A stretch of DNA of 64,000 nt from Liopterus haemorrhoidalis (GCA_963971575.1 OZ020616.1:6468924-6532923), one strand, 5' to 3'. Shown: positions 21,065 through 32,582, counted from the first letter of the stretch. Translations and numbers: made by a program. Notes: generated by a model not told the origin, from the sequence alone.

Positions 21065-21982
21065 CAAGGTGTCTCAAAAGAAATTTTATATTTATTTAGC
21101 TTACTGCGTGAACGCAACGTATCCGAGGGGCGCGGGGGTTATGTCAATCGGTAGCCTGGCTCTTGGGAATTTAGTCGCTATGGAGCGTTTCTCGGGAGCA
21201 GACCGCGCGTTAAGCGTGCGAGAGTTTTACAAAAACGATGATTCAGCGACTGTAGTGCGTAGAATATTCTGCAGTATTCGAGGTTTTCGCCACTTAAATG
21301 ATGCGCCAAGCATTCCTCTCATTCGACATTGGGTTAAAAAGTTTGAAGAGACTGGTACAACACTGGATAAATCAAAATCCGGGCGACCTAGGTCATCAAG
21401 AACGGTAGAAAACGAGGAGAATGTTAATCAGTCTGTTCGTGACGACCCGAACCTTTCAATTCGGAAGCGCGCAAGTGCTTTAAATGTGCATAGATCATCA
21501 TTACATCGCATTATGCACAAAGACCTAAAGCTGCACCCCTACAAAATTCAATTGGTGCAAGAATTAAAGCCCCAAGATGCCAGTCAGAGGCTTAATTCTC
21601 AGGCAAATTGATCTCCCGGAGAGGTGACATAAATTGGCCTCCACGCAGTCCAGATTTAACCCCTATGGACTTTTTCCTATGGGGTTATCTTAAATCTAAA
21701 GTTTACGTCAATAAACCGACTTCACTGGCGCATTTGAAAGAAAATATCCGTCACGAAATGGCAGCCATCCCTGAGTCCACTTGCCGAGACGTCAGAAGTA
21801 ATTTTACTGTTCGATTAAATGAGTGCCGAGAACGCGAGGGTCTACATTTAGACGATATTATTTTTAAGAAATAAATCCCCTAAAAGTGTATTTTAATAAT
21901 TAATAAACATTTTTTCTATATACGGCTTGCTTTTTTTTTTTAATCGATCCACTAAATATAAAATTTCTTTTGAGACACATTG
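21065..21982 (+). mobile_element. DD41D transposon, copy 2, internally deleted
   Basis: Flanked by TA at 21063-21064 and 21983-21984 with near-perfect terminal repeats. Relative to copy 1 it lacks about 394 bases, joined at about 21598, where TTAATT meets CTCAGG. Only a TT is shared at the break. The start codon (21180), both helix-turn-helix parts and the third catalytic block P-R-S-P-D-L-T-P-M-D-F-F remain, but the first two Asp are lost and the frame shifts at the junction. Both ends survive, so it looks like a non-autonomous derivative that could be mobilised in trans. Confidence 0.93.
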
Positions 21983-21984
21983 TA

Positions 21985-22256
21985 GAAACAAAAAATATAT
22001 AACCGGAACTAACATATGCGGTACAGCCCTTAGCTGTCAATAGCGTCAATTCTTTTTACCTGCATCCTATGTGCACAAAGTAAGACCCATATTTAAGACG
22101 TCATCATTCATATTTTAGAAGCAAGGACCTTTTTCAGGTCATTACTTGCATTTTGGAAAATAAAGTGTTAGATTTGTCGAGTAATTTTTCGATTCATGCC
22201 CCTTAACTCGGACTTAAGAGGAAGTTAAAATGGGCATATATCTCGATACAGATCTA
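21985..22256. other. Spacer, nothing recognised
   Basis: No repeat or coding resemblance was seen before the family C end at 22260. Confidence 0.4.
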
Positions 22257-22259
22257 AAC

Positions 22260-22897
22260 CAGTGGCGAAGGGAAACCTCCGATAGATTGCCCTCCCAAAA
22301 AAAAATAATAATATTTAGATAAATCTTCAAAAATACATCAAATTATGTTCTATACAAATTTTTGTCCAAGGCTAGGTTTACTTGTTACGAATTAATTATC
22401 ATGACCATGGAAACGTTACATATAAATATGAAAAAATTGAGAAATTTTAAATAATTTTACAAAAAATTTTCAAAATTTTTCGTTTTATCAAAAAACGTCT
22501 CAAATAAAAGTTATTAGTTATTGCATTTATAGTAACTTTTGTTCAATAAATTTTTTCGAAATATTTTTCTTTTGCTAAATATTCGCAAAAATCTTAAAAT
22601 CGACACGAGTAAACTCCCATTTCTATTCAAACGATCTTTATAAAAAACAATAGGGTTCTTCTCATTTAGTAGGAGAATTTTTTAGTACCAAAACGAATTC
22701 TCTAAGTTGAACCGTTCTTGAGTTATCGTGTATACATACAGACACACACACAGACACACACACATACGGACGGCACTTCGAAAATAGGTTTTTTGGATTC
22801 CCTGGACCATGAAACGTGGTCATCAGTCAAAATATCGACATCGAAAGTTTTCGCGATTACAATACTTGCCCCTTATATATTAAGGTCGGGCAAGTAA
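22260..22897 (-). mobile_element. Family C repeat C1 with a family B interior (chimera)
   Basis: 22260-22395 is the family C hairpin end (CAGTGGCGAAGGGAAACCTC, then TTGCCCTCCC). 22396-22636 matches the interior of family B (ATGACCATGGAAACGTTACA ... CGACACGAGTAAACTCCCAT). 22637-22897 is family C again (AAAAAACAATAGGGTTC, an ACACAGACAC run, GGTCGGGCAAGTAA). The B part has neither B end, so this is not a simple insertion: an interior module was exchanged. Confidence 0.82.
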
Positions 22898-22899
22898 AA

Positions 22900-24229
22900 A
22901 ACATATTTTTAAAACTAGCACTAAATTTTTGAAATAATATTTTATTTACAGAATATAAATGCATTTTATAATATAATCGTTATATCAGCTTACCAACTAT
23001 GAATTTTGGCCAATGGTCTATTGTTACCAAGGCCAAAGAAAGAGAGAAGAAAAAAAAACTATGAATTTCTATTTATTCTATTTTCTTTTAATTTCGGGAC
23101 CCACTAAGGTCTTTTCGTGACCCCTCGGGGGGTCGGGACCCCCCGGTTAAAAACCGCAGGTTTACGGTACGGCGTATTATTGTGGGGCTTAGCCCACATT
23201 GCAAACGATGGTACTTTGTATAGTCCGTACCAAATTAGTTTTGAAGATCGTAATAAAATAATAAAAGTTAGGGAACTCATAATATTACAATAGAAGTGAT
23301 ATAACTAGGCGTGTCAACCCATGGCCGAAGGGATTAGTTTTTCACATTACACATCTTACTTAAAGGATAAACAAAAACAAGTATACTTATTTATAGTTAG
23401 TACTTAAACTTATGTATGCGCTGTACTGACCGTTGAGTGTTTACAACGTTGTTGTAAACATGAACCCTAGTTCTTTTGTAGTTTAACAATGTGATTATAG
23501 TTATACGGGATAATTATTTTATGCCGATTTTCAAAATTAATATGGTATGTTCTATATATCCATACTTCACTAGATCACTTGTTAACCTTATGCTTATATA
23601 TTAACGCAAAACCTTGTCCACTAAAAGATATGAACAAAACATATTTAACTAACAAATGTAATGAGTCCTTCCCTGTATAAGTTTATAATGTCCCACACTA
23701 TATCCCGTCAATCGAGGTCATTTCGCAAATTTACCTGGGATCATAAAAGATTTTTACAGCCTGCCGAACGTAAACAACAAGAATCAAAATCTCCTTAGTT
23801 TAATTAATGAACAAACACCTCGAGTCGATCTGCTTTAATATACGATCAAGAAGCCTTTTATAGAATAACACTCGGTATATATGTAACAAGCTGATGAAAA
23901 CCAGAGATATAAATTCGTTATTTATTATGTGTAATATATTAAACGTTTGTTTGTCTGATTTGAAAAGATAAAATCGGTTTTAAAGTGGGACCAAATTTGG
24001 TTAATTTGTTTTTTAAAAAACTTTTTTCAACAGCTTATATTAAACCTGTCAATAATAAAAAAGTTGGTATGGGCATCACACAAAAATATTACAATTTACC
24101 CAGTCAAATACAACACAAGAAGACACAGATAACGAAGGAAGAAATATTGGTTAAACCAATTCCTTTGAAAAACAAATCACTCGAAATATTTATAAAAATA
24201 TAGATTTCGAAAAAATGATTAAAATAAAA
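22900..24229. other. Spacer with a hAT-like right end
   Basis: GGTCGGGACCCCCCGGTTAA followed by AAACCGCAG, ending at 23159, resembles the right terminus of Charlie-type hAT elements. No left partner was found. The rest, including an open plus-strand frame at 23985-24203, is AT-rich without recognised motifs. Confidence 0.4.
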
Positions 24230-24910
24230 GATATTTTTTAAATTTGAAGTGGGGTTTCAAATGAAAGTTTTTAATACCAACGTATTAACGAACTTCAGAG
24301 AAAAATTTATTTGACGAGATTTCCTCCAAAAATGATTCCAAAAAACTTTTGTTCATCTACTCTATTTCTCAGAGGGGTTAAATAAAATATGAAACTATTC
24401 AGAGTATTGCATATTAATATAAACTGGAATAGTGTGGAATTTTAAATCATATTATTATTAAGATATTCAGTTATTTTTGTAATTTTGATAACGACAAAAC
24501 TAACAATATAACTGCAATTTTCCGCATCGTACGCAAATTTGCATCGATTAATTTACAGAATAGAGTCCATTATTAAATAGTTTAATTTGCTTATCCATAA
24601 CATCTTTTTTAGGGTTTTGTAGGTATGATCATCAAATAACCCTTCTAAGGTCACTAAGGTGTTTGTCTGTCTGTCTGTACGGTAAAAATTGTAGCCAAAC
24701 TGCTGATCATAAAAAGTAGAAATCTGGTATGATTATACAACTTTTTGACCCATATATAGGAAATGTACTGAGAGTTAAAAAAAAACACATCAAGAAATAA
24801 ATATAAACAGATATGTATTTAACAAAAAAATAAATATTTTTTTTTAAATTTCATACATTGATGCGAATTTTTAATCAGATTAGATTTCCGAAAAAAATCG
24901 TATTTTATGT
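24230..24910 (+). repeat. Divergent family A sequence, copy A6
   Basis: 24608-24790 holds the family A 5' end (TTTTAGGGTTTTGTAGGTATG), three GTCT units and GTAGCCAAACTGCTGATC. Flanking blocks at 24240-24440 and 24840-24910 (GTTTCAAATGAAAG, TTTAATCAGATTAG) are more distant matches to A. There is no hairpin end. Block order is disturbed, so this is probably two broken copies. Confidence 0.65.
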
Positions 24911-25012
24911 TTCTGTTTTTTTTTTTTAAATTTATTGTGTAGCCTCAAAAGAACACTCTTAAGACGTAGATTAAGGAACAAAAAGTAGTTATTTTATTTT
25001 AAAACTCTACAC

Positions 25013-25325
25013 CAGTGTTTCCCAAAGGGTGTGCCGCGGCACATTAATGTGCCGTAATATTTTCAAAGTGTGCCTCGAAATCTTAAAAAAAATACGTGTC
25101 GTTTTCATTTTAATATTATTGTCCAATTATACGTACAATACTATTAATATGAATAAAGTACACGAAGGATCATTTTATGACGAATAGAAATTGACATATC
25201 CCTTTTTTCCTGAACACAGCGGCGTCTGTATTTAAAATTTCTTCTTCTATGACTACGTAAGTGTGCCGCGAAATTTGTCTTCTTTGGAAAATATGCCACG
25301 AGAGTAAAAAGATTAAGAAACAGTG
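25013..25325. mobile_element. Non-autonomous hAT (Buster/Charlie-like)
   Basis: Starts CAGTGTTTCCCAAAGGGTG and ends AAGATTAAGAAACAGTG. The inverted ends agree at most of 12 positions. Flanks CTCTACAC (25005-25012) and CTGTACAC (25326-25333) agree at 7 of 8, as expected of a hAT duplication. Subterminal TGTGCCGCGGCACA is palindromic, and TGTGCCGCGAAA recurs near the right end. No coding sequence. Confidence 0.82.
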
Positions 25326-25333
25326 CTGTACAC

Positions 25334-26320
25334 TGTATTGCCCTTTGACCTTACATAAAAGTCGTCCTTGTTATTGATACTTTATGTACATTAATTATTC
25401 AATCGTTCGTCCATTCGTTACATAAATATATAAATACATTTATTAATTTACCTATGGCTAGTACAAAATAATTAAACAAAATTTAAATTAATTGGTTCAT
25501 TGTTCATTTGTGTATTCGTGAATTTATTTATTCGGGCATTCACTCTTCCTCAAGATTTATGTTCATTGATTTATCACCAATTCAATGTACGATAATATAT
25601 AAAAATTACGCACAAGTTGAATTTTTATGGAGAAACAATATTGTTTGTAGTCAGTTAGTTTCCCTGCCACCAGAGAGCAGTAGTTCTCGTTAAGCACTTA
25701 ATAAGACAGTAATTAAGCAAAAGGAAGGCAGCAACAAGATATTACGGGAATAGATTGCAGTATAAAATGCAAAAGTGGATGAATATATTGACAGTAAGCT
25801 GTAATTAAAAGCCTCCATCAACCATGAAGAAAATTAAAAGAATAAAAGTGTAAATATGTTCATGTTATATTATATGATAATGTATGATAATGAAATGACG
25901 TGATAATGGAAATGGATCTTTATCAAAAGTAGAGTATACTTAAATGAAAATGTAAATTTTTAATGAAATATCTTAAGTGATGTACATGAAAAATAACTTA
26001 TAAAGCTATGGGTGGCTTTTATTTCACTTTATCAACGGACAGATCTACTGTGCTATTCTATATTTCTCATGCGTGTTCTACATGTGTCTACATTAACGAA
26101 TTGTACCTACTTAATTAAGATTTTTCAAGATTGTTTTTTACTTAAAAATTGGACGAGACAGGACAAATAAATTTAAAACTTCTTTGATGACTTGGTTAGA
26201 GCAAACAATGAGTACAACTAGGAAAAATATTTTAAACCACAAGTTTATGTTTAAGTTCCTATATAAACATAATAGCGCAAATTTTTGTTGAAGCCCGGGG
26301 AATCTTTTCTACCATGAGTT
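25334..26320. other. Spacer, nothing recognised
   Basis: AT-rich. ATGATAATG-type short repeats near 25870-25910. No coding or terminal motif was seen. Confidence 0.4.
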
Positions 26321-26506
26321 CAAAAAGAAATTACATAAAGGTTGGCTGTGGAAAAATAAAATAATATCTATTGCAAGATTTATATAACAATTTTCAATAG
26401 AAACTTATGACAACAACAGTGATGACAATTAATTAATTGACAGTTAAAGCTTGCAGTACACATTATTTTATTTTTCCACAGCCAACCCTTATGTAATTTC
26501 TTTTTG
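26321..26506. mobile_element. Short MITE with about 45-bp inverted repeats
   Basis: CAAAAAGAAATTACATAAAG at 26321 and its inverse ending at 26506 continue inward through GGTTGGCTGTGGAAAAATAA on both arms, nearly perfectly. The 186-bp total leaves a loop of about 100 bases. The target duplication is unclear, so the superfamily is not assigned. Confidence 0.85.
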
Positions 26507-26643
26507 ACCACATTAACTTCTCGACAGGCACATGCACAGTATGTGATCTGTACGAAAATTAAATCATATTTAATTTTAGCATTTACATTGATAATACTAC
26601 ATCGAAATTCATCATTTGAATTTCTTGAGATGGACGAAGAATA

Positions 26644-27400
26644 CGAGGTGTGTAAATTAAGTAACCGGACTGATTTTTTATTTTTTTTTTTATTTGAATA
26701 GAATTTTAATTCTTCCTCAAAATAACTTCCTTAGGAGGCCACATAGCGCTGGAGACGGTTCTTCCAATCCTCATAGAAGTGCTGGAACTCGGATACTGGT
26801 ATAGCTTTCAGCTGGTGAGTTAAGGACGTTTGAATGTTTTCGAGTGTCCTAAAATGACGTCCCTTGAGGTGATCATGGGAAGAGGAAAAAGTCACAAGGA
26901 CTTAAGTCAGGTGAATAAGGAGGCTGAGGAGCCACAGGAATGTTTTTACTGGCCAAAAACTTGTTTATTGAAATTGCTGTGTGACAAGGCGATTTTTCTC
27001 ATCCCTAATTCATTGGTCAAAATCTAATGAACGGTAGTGTGAGTCAAATTCAACTCTTCCCCGATCATCCTGACTGTCAACCGACGATCTGAATGCACAA
27101 GATCCCGGATTCTGTCGACATTTTCATCGGTTCTTGAAGATGACGGCCTTCCGCTGCGTGATTCATCTTCAATCAATTCTCTTCCTTCTGGGAATACCTG
27201 AAACCACAAAAAAACCTGGGTCCTTGACAAAACATTGTCTCCGTAGGCCTGCTAAAGTTTTGCAAAATTTTTCGTTGGTACCCAAGTTTGAAGAAAATCC
27301 AAATAGCACAATGTTGCTCGAAATGAATTTCACTCATTTTTAGAACGCACTATAAAAAACTGTTCCACGAAAAAAATCGCTACGGACAACCAAATTTATC
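26644..27400 (-). pseudogene. Mariner pseudogene with internal deletion (3' end outward)
   Basis: The 3' terminal repeat CGAGGTGTGTAAATTAAG lies after TA at 26642-26643. On the minus strand an ATG at 27336 opens M-S-E-I-H-F-E-Q, then L-S-R-T-Q-V-F-L-W-F-Q, E-D-E-S-R-S-G-R-P-S-S-S-R-T-D-E-N-V, D-R-R-L-T-V-R-M-I-G-E-E-L-N and L-T-N-E-L-G-M-R-K. It then jumps to D-L-S-P-C-D-F-F-L-F-P and a C-terminal E-D-W-K-N-R-L-Q-R-Y-V-A. The middle third, including the first two catalytic Asp, is deleted. The 5' repeat is missing where the next mariner begins. Confidence 0.85.
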
Positions 27401-27404
27401 TAGC

Positions 27405-27984
27405 GAGTTCAAACTCGTACTGAAGGCGTAACAAATGTTCACCTGAATCTGCTCCGAAGAAGGCAAAGACGGTCCCATTGGCCGGAAAGGTCATGGCCAC
27501 GATTTTTTGGGATTTGAAAGGAATAATCCTCATGGACTTTTGGCAGAAAGGAAGAACGATCACGGTACAGTGAATTGTTGGACCGATTCCATAAGAAATT
27601 GAAGGAGACATTGCCCCATTTCGCTAAAAAAGGTGCTGTTCCACCATGATAACGCACCAGCACATTCATCTGGAATTGTCGCGGCCAAATTGCATGAACT
27701 GCGCTACGAATTGCTGCCGCACCCACCATACTCGCCTGATCTGCGACTTCTTTCTGTTCCCTAACATGAAAACATGCTCAAAATTAGCTCAAACGAGGAG
27801 GTTATCGCCGAGACAGAAGCGTATTTTGAAGAGTTGGACAAATCGTATTTTTTGGAGGGGTTATAGAAATGACAGAAACGTAGGGAAAAATGTATCTAAC
27901 TAAAACGAGATTACGTTGAAAAAAAAAAAAAGTGAAAAACTTGCGTCTTCATTCCTAACGCGGGTACTTATTGAGCTACCCTCG
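27405..27984 (+). pseudogene. Second mariner 3' half (irritans-like)
   Basis: Readable parts are A-P-K-K-A-K-T-V-P, G-K-V-M-A-T-I-F-W-D, F-H-H-D-N-A-P-A-H, E-L-L-P-H-P-P-Y-S-P and T-E-A-Y-F-E-E-L-D-K-S-Y-F-L-E-G, with several frameshifts. It ends in a 3' terminal repeat (GAGCTACCCTCG) followed by TA at 27985-27986. The N-terminal half is absent. Together with the preceding pseudogene it makes a unit whose two outer ends are both 3' ends. Confidence 0.85.
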
Positions 27985-28047
27985 TAAATTAAATATTTAT
28001 CGAGCCTTTGTGTGTGGAAATTCACTCTTCCCAACATTTTTTAAATA

Positions 28048-28359
28048 CACTCGCTTTACGGCCTAGATACGTTCCGGAAAAGTTGGCCGTAAAGCGAAAA
28101 GCCGTATAACGAATCAATTCCGAATTCTCAAAACCAAGATAATTTGCTAGGTTCAATATGGTTTGTCGAAGTTCAGAAATAGAATCAACTTAAGGATCAT
28201 TAGTTTTTATTCTTTCTGGCCATATTTTTTTGACATTTATTATTTTTTTGGCCGTTTAACGAAACATTTTGGGCCGTATATCGAAAAAGTGCCATAATTA
28301 AAGAAGGCCGTTATAGCAAAAAGCCGTATAAAGAGCGGCCGTATAGCGAGGTATGAGTG
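28048..28359. mobile_element. TA-MITE with GGCCGTATA subterminal repeats
   Basis: TA at 28046-28047 and 28360-28361 flank CACTCGCTTTACGGCC and GGCCGTATAGCGAGGTATGAGTG. Inside, GCCGTA(T/A)A with AAAGCG or AACGA is repeated at least six times in both orientations. The 5' half is repeated at 6293-6455. A short deletion removed part of the left terminal repeat (ATACCT) compared with that copy. Confidence 0.85.
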
Positions 28360-28361
28360 TA

Positions 28362-29398
28362 TTTTCAAAAGTCTAAATATGCAGCAAAACTTTTCCTTTC
28401 AATAGTTTACTGGATATTTAATGAGCAAATTTTTAGTCAATAACAAAAAGATATGTAACCAAAATAAATAAAAATGCTGTCCTTGTAGGAGAATAATTAA
28501 TAACTTTAACGGTGAGTAGTGACACCGGCCACAGTTCTCTAGATGTATTACACACACTCTAAGATGCCAGATTATAAACTGGCTTTTGTACCTATTTGTC
28601 TAAGGATCTTTCTTAGAATAAAGTAGAAGACTGTTTTTTGTGAGGTGACACTCTCAATCTGTGTCCATTTGTTAATATAAAACGAAGAATGCGCAACACA
28701 CCTTACACAGGAGTGCCTTACATCAAGACAAATCTCCTTTTTATATCTTTTAACTTTAAATGTACCTATCATATTACAATTTCATATTTTGTTGAGAAAT
28801 AATTGTGCTATATGAAATTTGTAAGGGAGATTAAGTGATAGTTAAAGTGATTTTGAATAGGAATAATGATTGTTTACAATTTATATTGTTTTTTGAAATA
28901 TTACACTTCAAAATTATTATAAATTGTTTAGTTTTTGGAATTGGATATGCGACTTTTAGGCGCGATATGAGTAGTCGATTTGTTATAACTAATATCAAAT
29001 ATGTTACTGTCAAACATATTATTTCAACAATCCTCAAAGTTTTTTTCGATATCAGATATATTTTCATTTTATATTCCAACGATTAAACAATAAATCTCTA
29101 CTAATAAAATTGGCATATATATATTTTTTATACCTCATACTTGGTTCTACGCGCTTAAGATGATTATAAAACGATGACCGCAAAATAAATTATTTTGTCT
29201 GTCTGTTCGGTCTAGATTCATGCAAAACACTGGACATATTTTCACATGATGATGATGAAGTAAAACCAGGATTCGAACATAGACTATAAGACATCTCAAA
29301 ATTTGTATTCTAGGGGGTAGTCTCGGACTGTTTATTAAATCTTAAAATATCTCTCTTTTTATTGACTTCATTTTAAATTAATTTTGTAAAAAATAGAA
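28362..29398. other. Spacer, nothing recognised
   Basis: AT-rich with complementary open stretches around 28831-29086 that carry no motif. A GTCTGTCTG near 29196 is too short to assign to a family. Confidence 0.35.
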
Positions 29399-29402
29399 CG
29401 GT

Positions 29403-29981
29403 CGGAAATTCGCACTATTATGAAGTATGAGTTCTTATGTGGAACTCATACCGAACTAAGACCGCGCGAAACATTAATAGTGTATTTGGCTCTAGTGTTA
29501 CTACGCAGCAGACAATATCAAATTGGTTCGTCAAATTTCGTACAGGTAAATTAAAAACAAAAAACAAAAAACTAGGCTCATCGATCACAGCAGAAATATG
29601 CTGCAACCAACTGGACGAAATGATGCAAAAACTAAAGAATAACAGCCTAGATTGGTCAACAGATCGACTCCTATCTTATTGCATGATAACGCTAGACCAC
29701 ACACTGCACAAATGACTGTGGCAAAACTACAGGAATTGGAGTTGGAACTTCTTCATCATCCTCCATACTCATCAGACCTAGCCCCCACTGACTACTACTT
29801 TTTCCGCAATTTGGACAACTTTTTAATAGCAAAACAGTCTAATTCCGACAATGCTGTAAAACTGGCTTTCCAGCAATTCATTGACTCTCGTCCGCCAGAG
29901 TTTAACACCACCGGCCTGAAAAAAATGCCGCTTAAATGGCAAAAGTATAGAGACAATATGGGTGCATACTTTGATGAATAA
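29403..29981 (+). pseudogene. Mariner pseudogene (mauritiana-like), internal deletion
   Basis: Begins E-I-R-T-I-M-K-Y-E-F-L, then A-R-N-I-N-S-V-F-G, T-Q-Q-T-I-S-N-W-F-V-K-F-R. After a deletion come Q-L-D-E-M-M-Q-K-L-K, L-L-H-D-N-A-R-P-H-T-A and S-D-L-A-P-T-D-Y-Y-F-F-R, ending G-A-Y-F-D-E and a TAA at 29979-29981. The two retained catalytic Asp are 34 residues apart (DD34D). The first Asp block and the second helix-turn-helix are gone. The C-terminal 110 codons are open. Confidence 0.88.
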
Positions 29982-30035
29982 AATAATTCCTTATATTTGT
30001 AAATTATCAACACAACTTTACCTTGTTTTCTACAA

Positions 30036-30254
30036 ATTTCATCCTTGACGACCTAATATATGGATGCAGTCTACAAATACAATAAATTTGTCTTATAAGT
30101 ACATTTATTTTTTGTGATCCGCGGTAGAAAATTAAATATTTTACTGGTCCGTGGTACATTTTCGGTGGATAAACGCTGGTTTATACAACATAAACTTAAT
30201 GGAAAAGTAAGTATTTTTTTTCAAAGTAAGTATTTCATCCTTGACGACCTAATA
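30036..30254. repeat. Insert flanked by a 23-bp direct repeat
   Basis: A 23-base word starting ATTTCATCCTTGACGACC occurs at 30036-30058 and 30232-30254. The 173 bases between match 41270-41410, including the right part of the hAT element there and the bases beyond its right end (GGTTTATACAACAT). So a piece of a hAT-plus-family-A junction was copied to this place with a long target duplication. Confidence 0.8.
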
Positions 30255-30477
30255 ATTTATAATAAGAAACAAATATTTAATTTATATGCATTTTTTCAAA
30301 TAGCTGAATATTTGGGGAGTTAAGGGAGTTATACTACTTTTCAAATATCTCACAAAATTGTACGTTATACTACCAAAATTAGAGTTTTGTATCCCACAAA
30401 ACTTTATTTCGAAAACTACGTATTCCTGGACTAATTTGTTATTCTGGATCTTTCTCGCGATGTGTGTTTTTTCTTAA

Positions 30478-31823
30478 CTTGCGATAGTTGTCCTATCATC
30501 ATTAAGCCTTGTCCATCCTCGGGTGATTTTGGACTGCCTCTAAAAAGAACATAGGCTGTCAATAAAATTTCTCCATCTAACTCGTCTATCTGCCATAGGC
30601 TTCAAGTCGGTGATGTTGTTATAAAATCTTTTGTCTTGGTTTTGAGAGCTCCATACATTTATTTCTAGCAGGGTTGAGCGACGCCAGGTGTTCTTAGGTC
30701 GCCCTCTACGCCTACTGCCCTGAGGGTTGTATGCTAGTGCATATCGACACACTTCGCTAGGAGCCCTTCGAAGAGTGTGCCCTAACCAACCATACTTTCT
30801 TCTTTTTATTTGAAAATTAATGTCCATTTGACCAGTTCTTTCGCCCAATTCTACGTTTGATATTCTACGTGGCCAATAGATGCGAAGAATTCTTCGAAGA
30901 CATCGATTTACAAATACTCGCACTCTTCTCTTGATAGCTTCTGTTACGAGCCAAGTCTCGCAGCTGTACAGAAGAACTGACGTCACGCATGCCCTTAATA
31001 TGGTGGTTTTCGTGGAAGTACTGTAGATCGCAGAATTCTATTCACGGCTAAGTTGGATAAATGCACCTCTCGCTTTACGTATTCTGCTTTCCACATCTAA
31101 ATCCGCGCCACCATCCACAGACACAACACTCTCCAAGTACTGGAAATCATCCACACGCTCGATTTGATGGTTACCGATCAGTAAAGGTCTATCGGTTTCT
31201 GCATTTATCCGCATTTTTTTTTTGTCTTGGAGCTATTGATTTTCAATCCAACTTTTGCAGACTCAATCGTGAGGTCATTCAGTTTTTGCTGCATGTCTCC
31301 ATGCTTATGCGACAACTCACATTTATCGTCTGCAAAATCCAGTGACTCCAGTCTGACTGTTGGTGTTAGCGGATTCCAAATGAATCCTCTGGGTTTGTTA
31401 GCTGTTGATCGTCTAGCCACGGCGTCTAAAACTATCAAAAAAAGAAGCGGTGACATCACACCACCTTGTCTAACACCTGTAATGGTTGGAAAGGGTTCTG
31501 ACAAGCTACCATTGTGTAGAACTCTACACGTGAAGCCGTTGTAGCTATTTCTAACCAGAGATATTATTTTGTCAGGCACTCCAATATTCTGCATTTCAGC
31601 CCAAATGCATTCTCTATCGACAGAGTCGAATGCTTTTTCATAGTCGACGAAAAGAAGATACAAGGGGGAACGGAACTCGACTGCTTGTTCGATGATAACC
31701 CTGAGGGTATTAATTTGATCTATACAAGACCTGCCTGTTCTGAAACCGGCCTGTTCAGGTCGCAATTTCTTGTCGATTGCTGTGACCATTCTTTCAAGGA
31801 TTATCTTGCAAAAATAGTTGTTC
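30478..31823 (-). pseudogene. LINE reverse transcriptase, 5'-truncated (RTE/CR1-like)
   Basis: On the minus strand from 31823: K-I-I-L-E-R-M-V-T-A-I, Q-A-G-F-R-T-G-R-S-C-I-D-Q, L-F-V-D-Y-E-K-A-F-D-S-V-D, G-V-R-Q-G-G-V-M-S-P-L, L-D-F-A-D-D and S-S-K-T-K. After a frameshift in an A-run near 31205 come F-Q-Y-L-E-S-V-V and, from 30986 to 30540, L-L-Y-S-C-E-T-W, R-C-L-R-R-I-L, W-L-G-H-T-L-R-R and R-R-R-G-R-P-K-N-T-W-R-R. The catalytic F-A-D-D and the first Asp of motif A are intact. A stop near 31050 adds to the damage. The endonuclease is missing. Confidence 0.9.
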
Positions 31824-32580
31824 TATATATGGGCTAAAAAGTTTAACAAGCATGCCAAATATCAACTTTTCTTGTGAATTTTCTAGTTCCCAAACTGAAG
31901 AGTTCGTTAAAAAGAGGCTGTTTTCAAACTGTTAAAGAGATAAAATAAATTGGCAATTGATCTAAAACCAATTCAAATTTTTTTGGTATTAATTTGATTG
32001 TAATATTTAGCGCTTGAGAGAGCGTAGCAACTAATGATTTTTGTAACAAGATGTGGAGGTACACATGTTGAATTTATGATTGAATGTCAAACAATGTGTA
32101 CAGGTGTTTTAGAATGTGAACATGTTCTTTCGTTTTAGTTAATGGAAAGTTTATATTGTATTGTTATAGAAGATTCAATTAAGATTGCCCTGTCCTGACT
32201 ATACAAGAGCTGATTGTAAGAAAAATTACAACAGGCTTAGATATAACTTGATAGAATACAGTTTAAATTGGCTATCATAAAGAAAATGGTAATTTTTTCT
32301 TTATTATTTAGCGATGAATATACGAGCTAAGTTAAAGAAACATTATGCACAAACGGAAACAGATTTTGTAGTTAGATTTTTTCCAAAGTTTGTAAAATAG
32401 TCTAGAATAAATAAATAATAATAATATAAAATAATAATAAAATAAAGTTTTAATATAACAAGGGCTATCGCCAAATATTTTTACCCATGGACTGGAAAAT
32501 ATATTTAAGCAATTGAACTGACCAAATTTATGGTAGAATTCTATGGCATATCTATAAAGCTTACAGACAAAATTTATAAG
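31824..32580. other. Spacer with a family A scrap and a small shared repeat
   Basis: 31835-31880 (GTTTAACAAGCATGCCAAAT) matches the family A block next to its microsatellite. 31888-31960 (CTGAAGAGTTCGTTAA ... TTCAAACTG) is repeated at about 62150-62215. The rest is AT-rich with AATAATAAT runs near 32410-32450. Confidence 0.5.
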
Positions 32581-32582
32581 AA

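Noticed and set aside
23165..23300. Possible LINE thumb fragment (Y-G-V-L-L-W-G)
   Set aside because: Seven residues fit, but the following 35 do not match any LINE pattern, so it was not listed.
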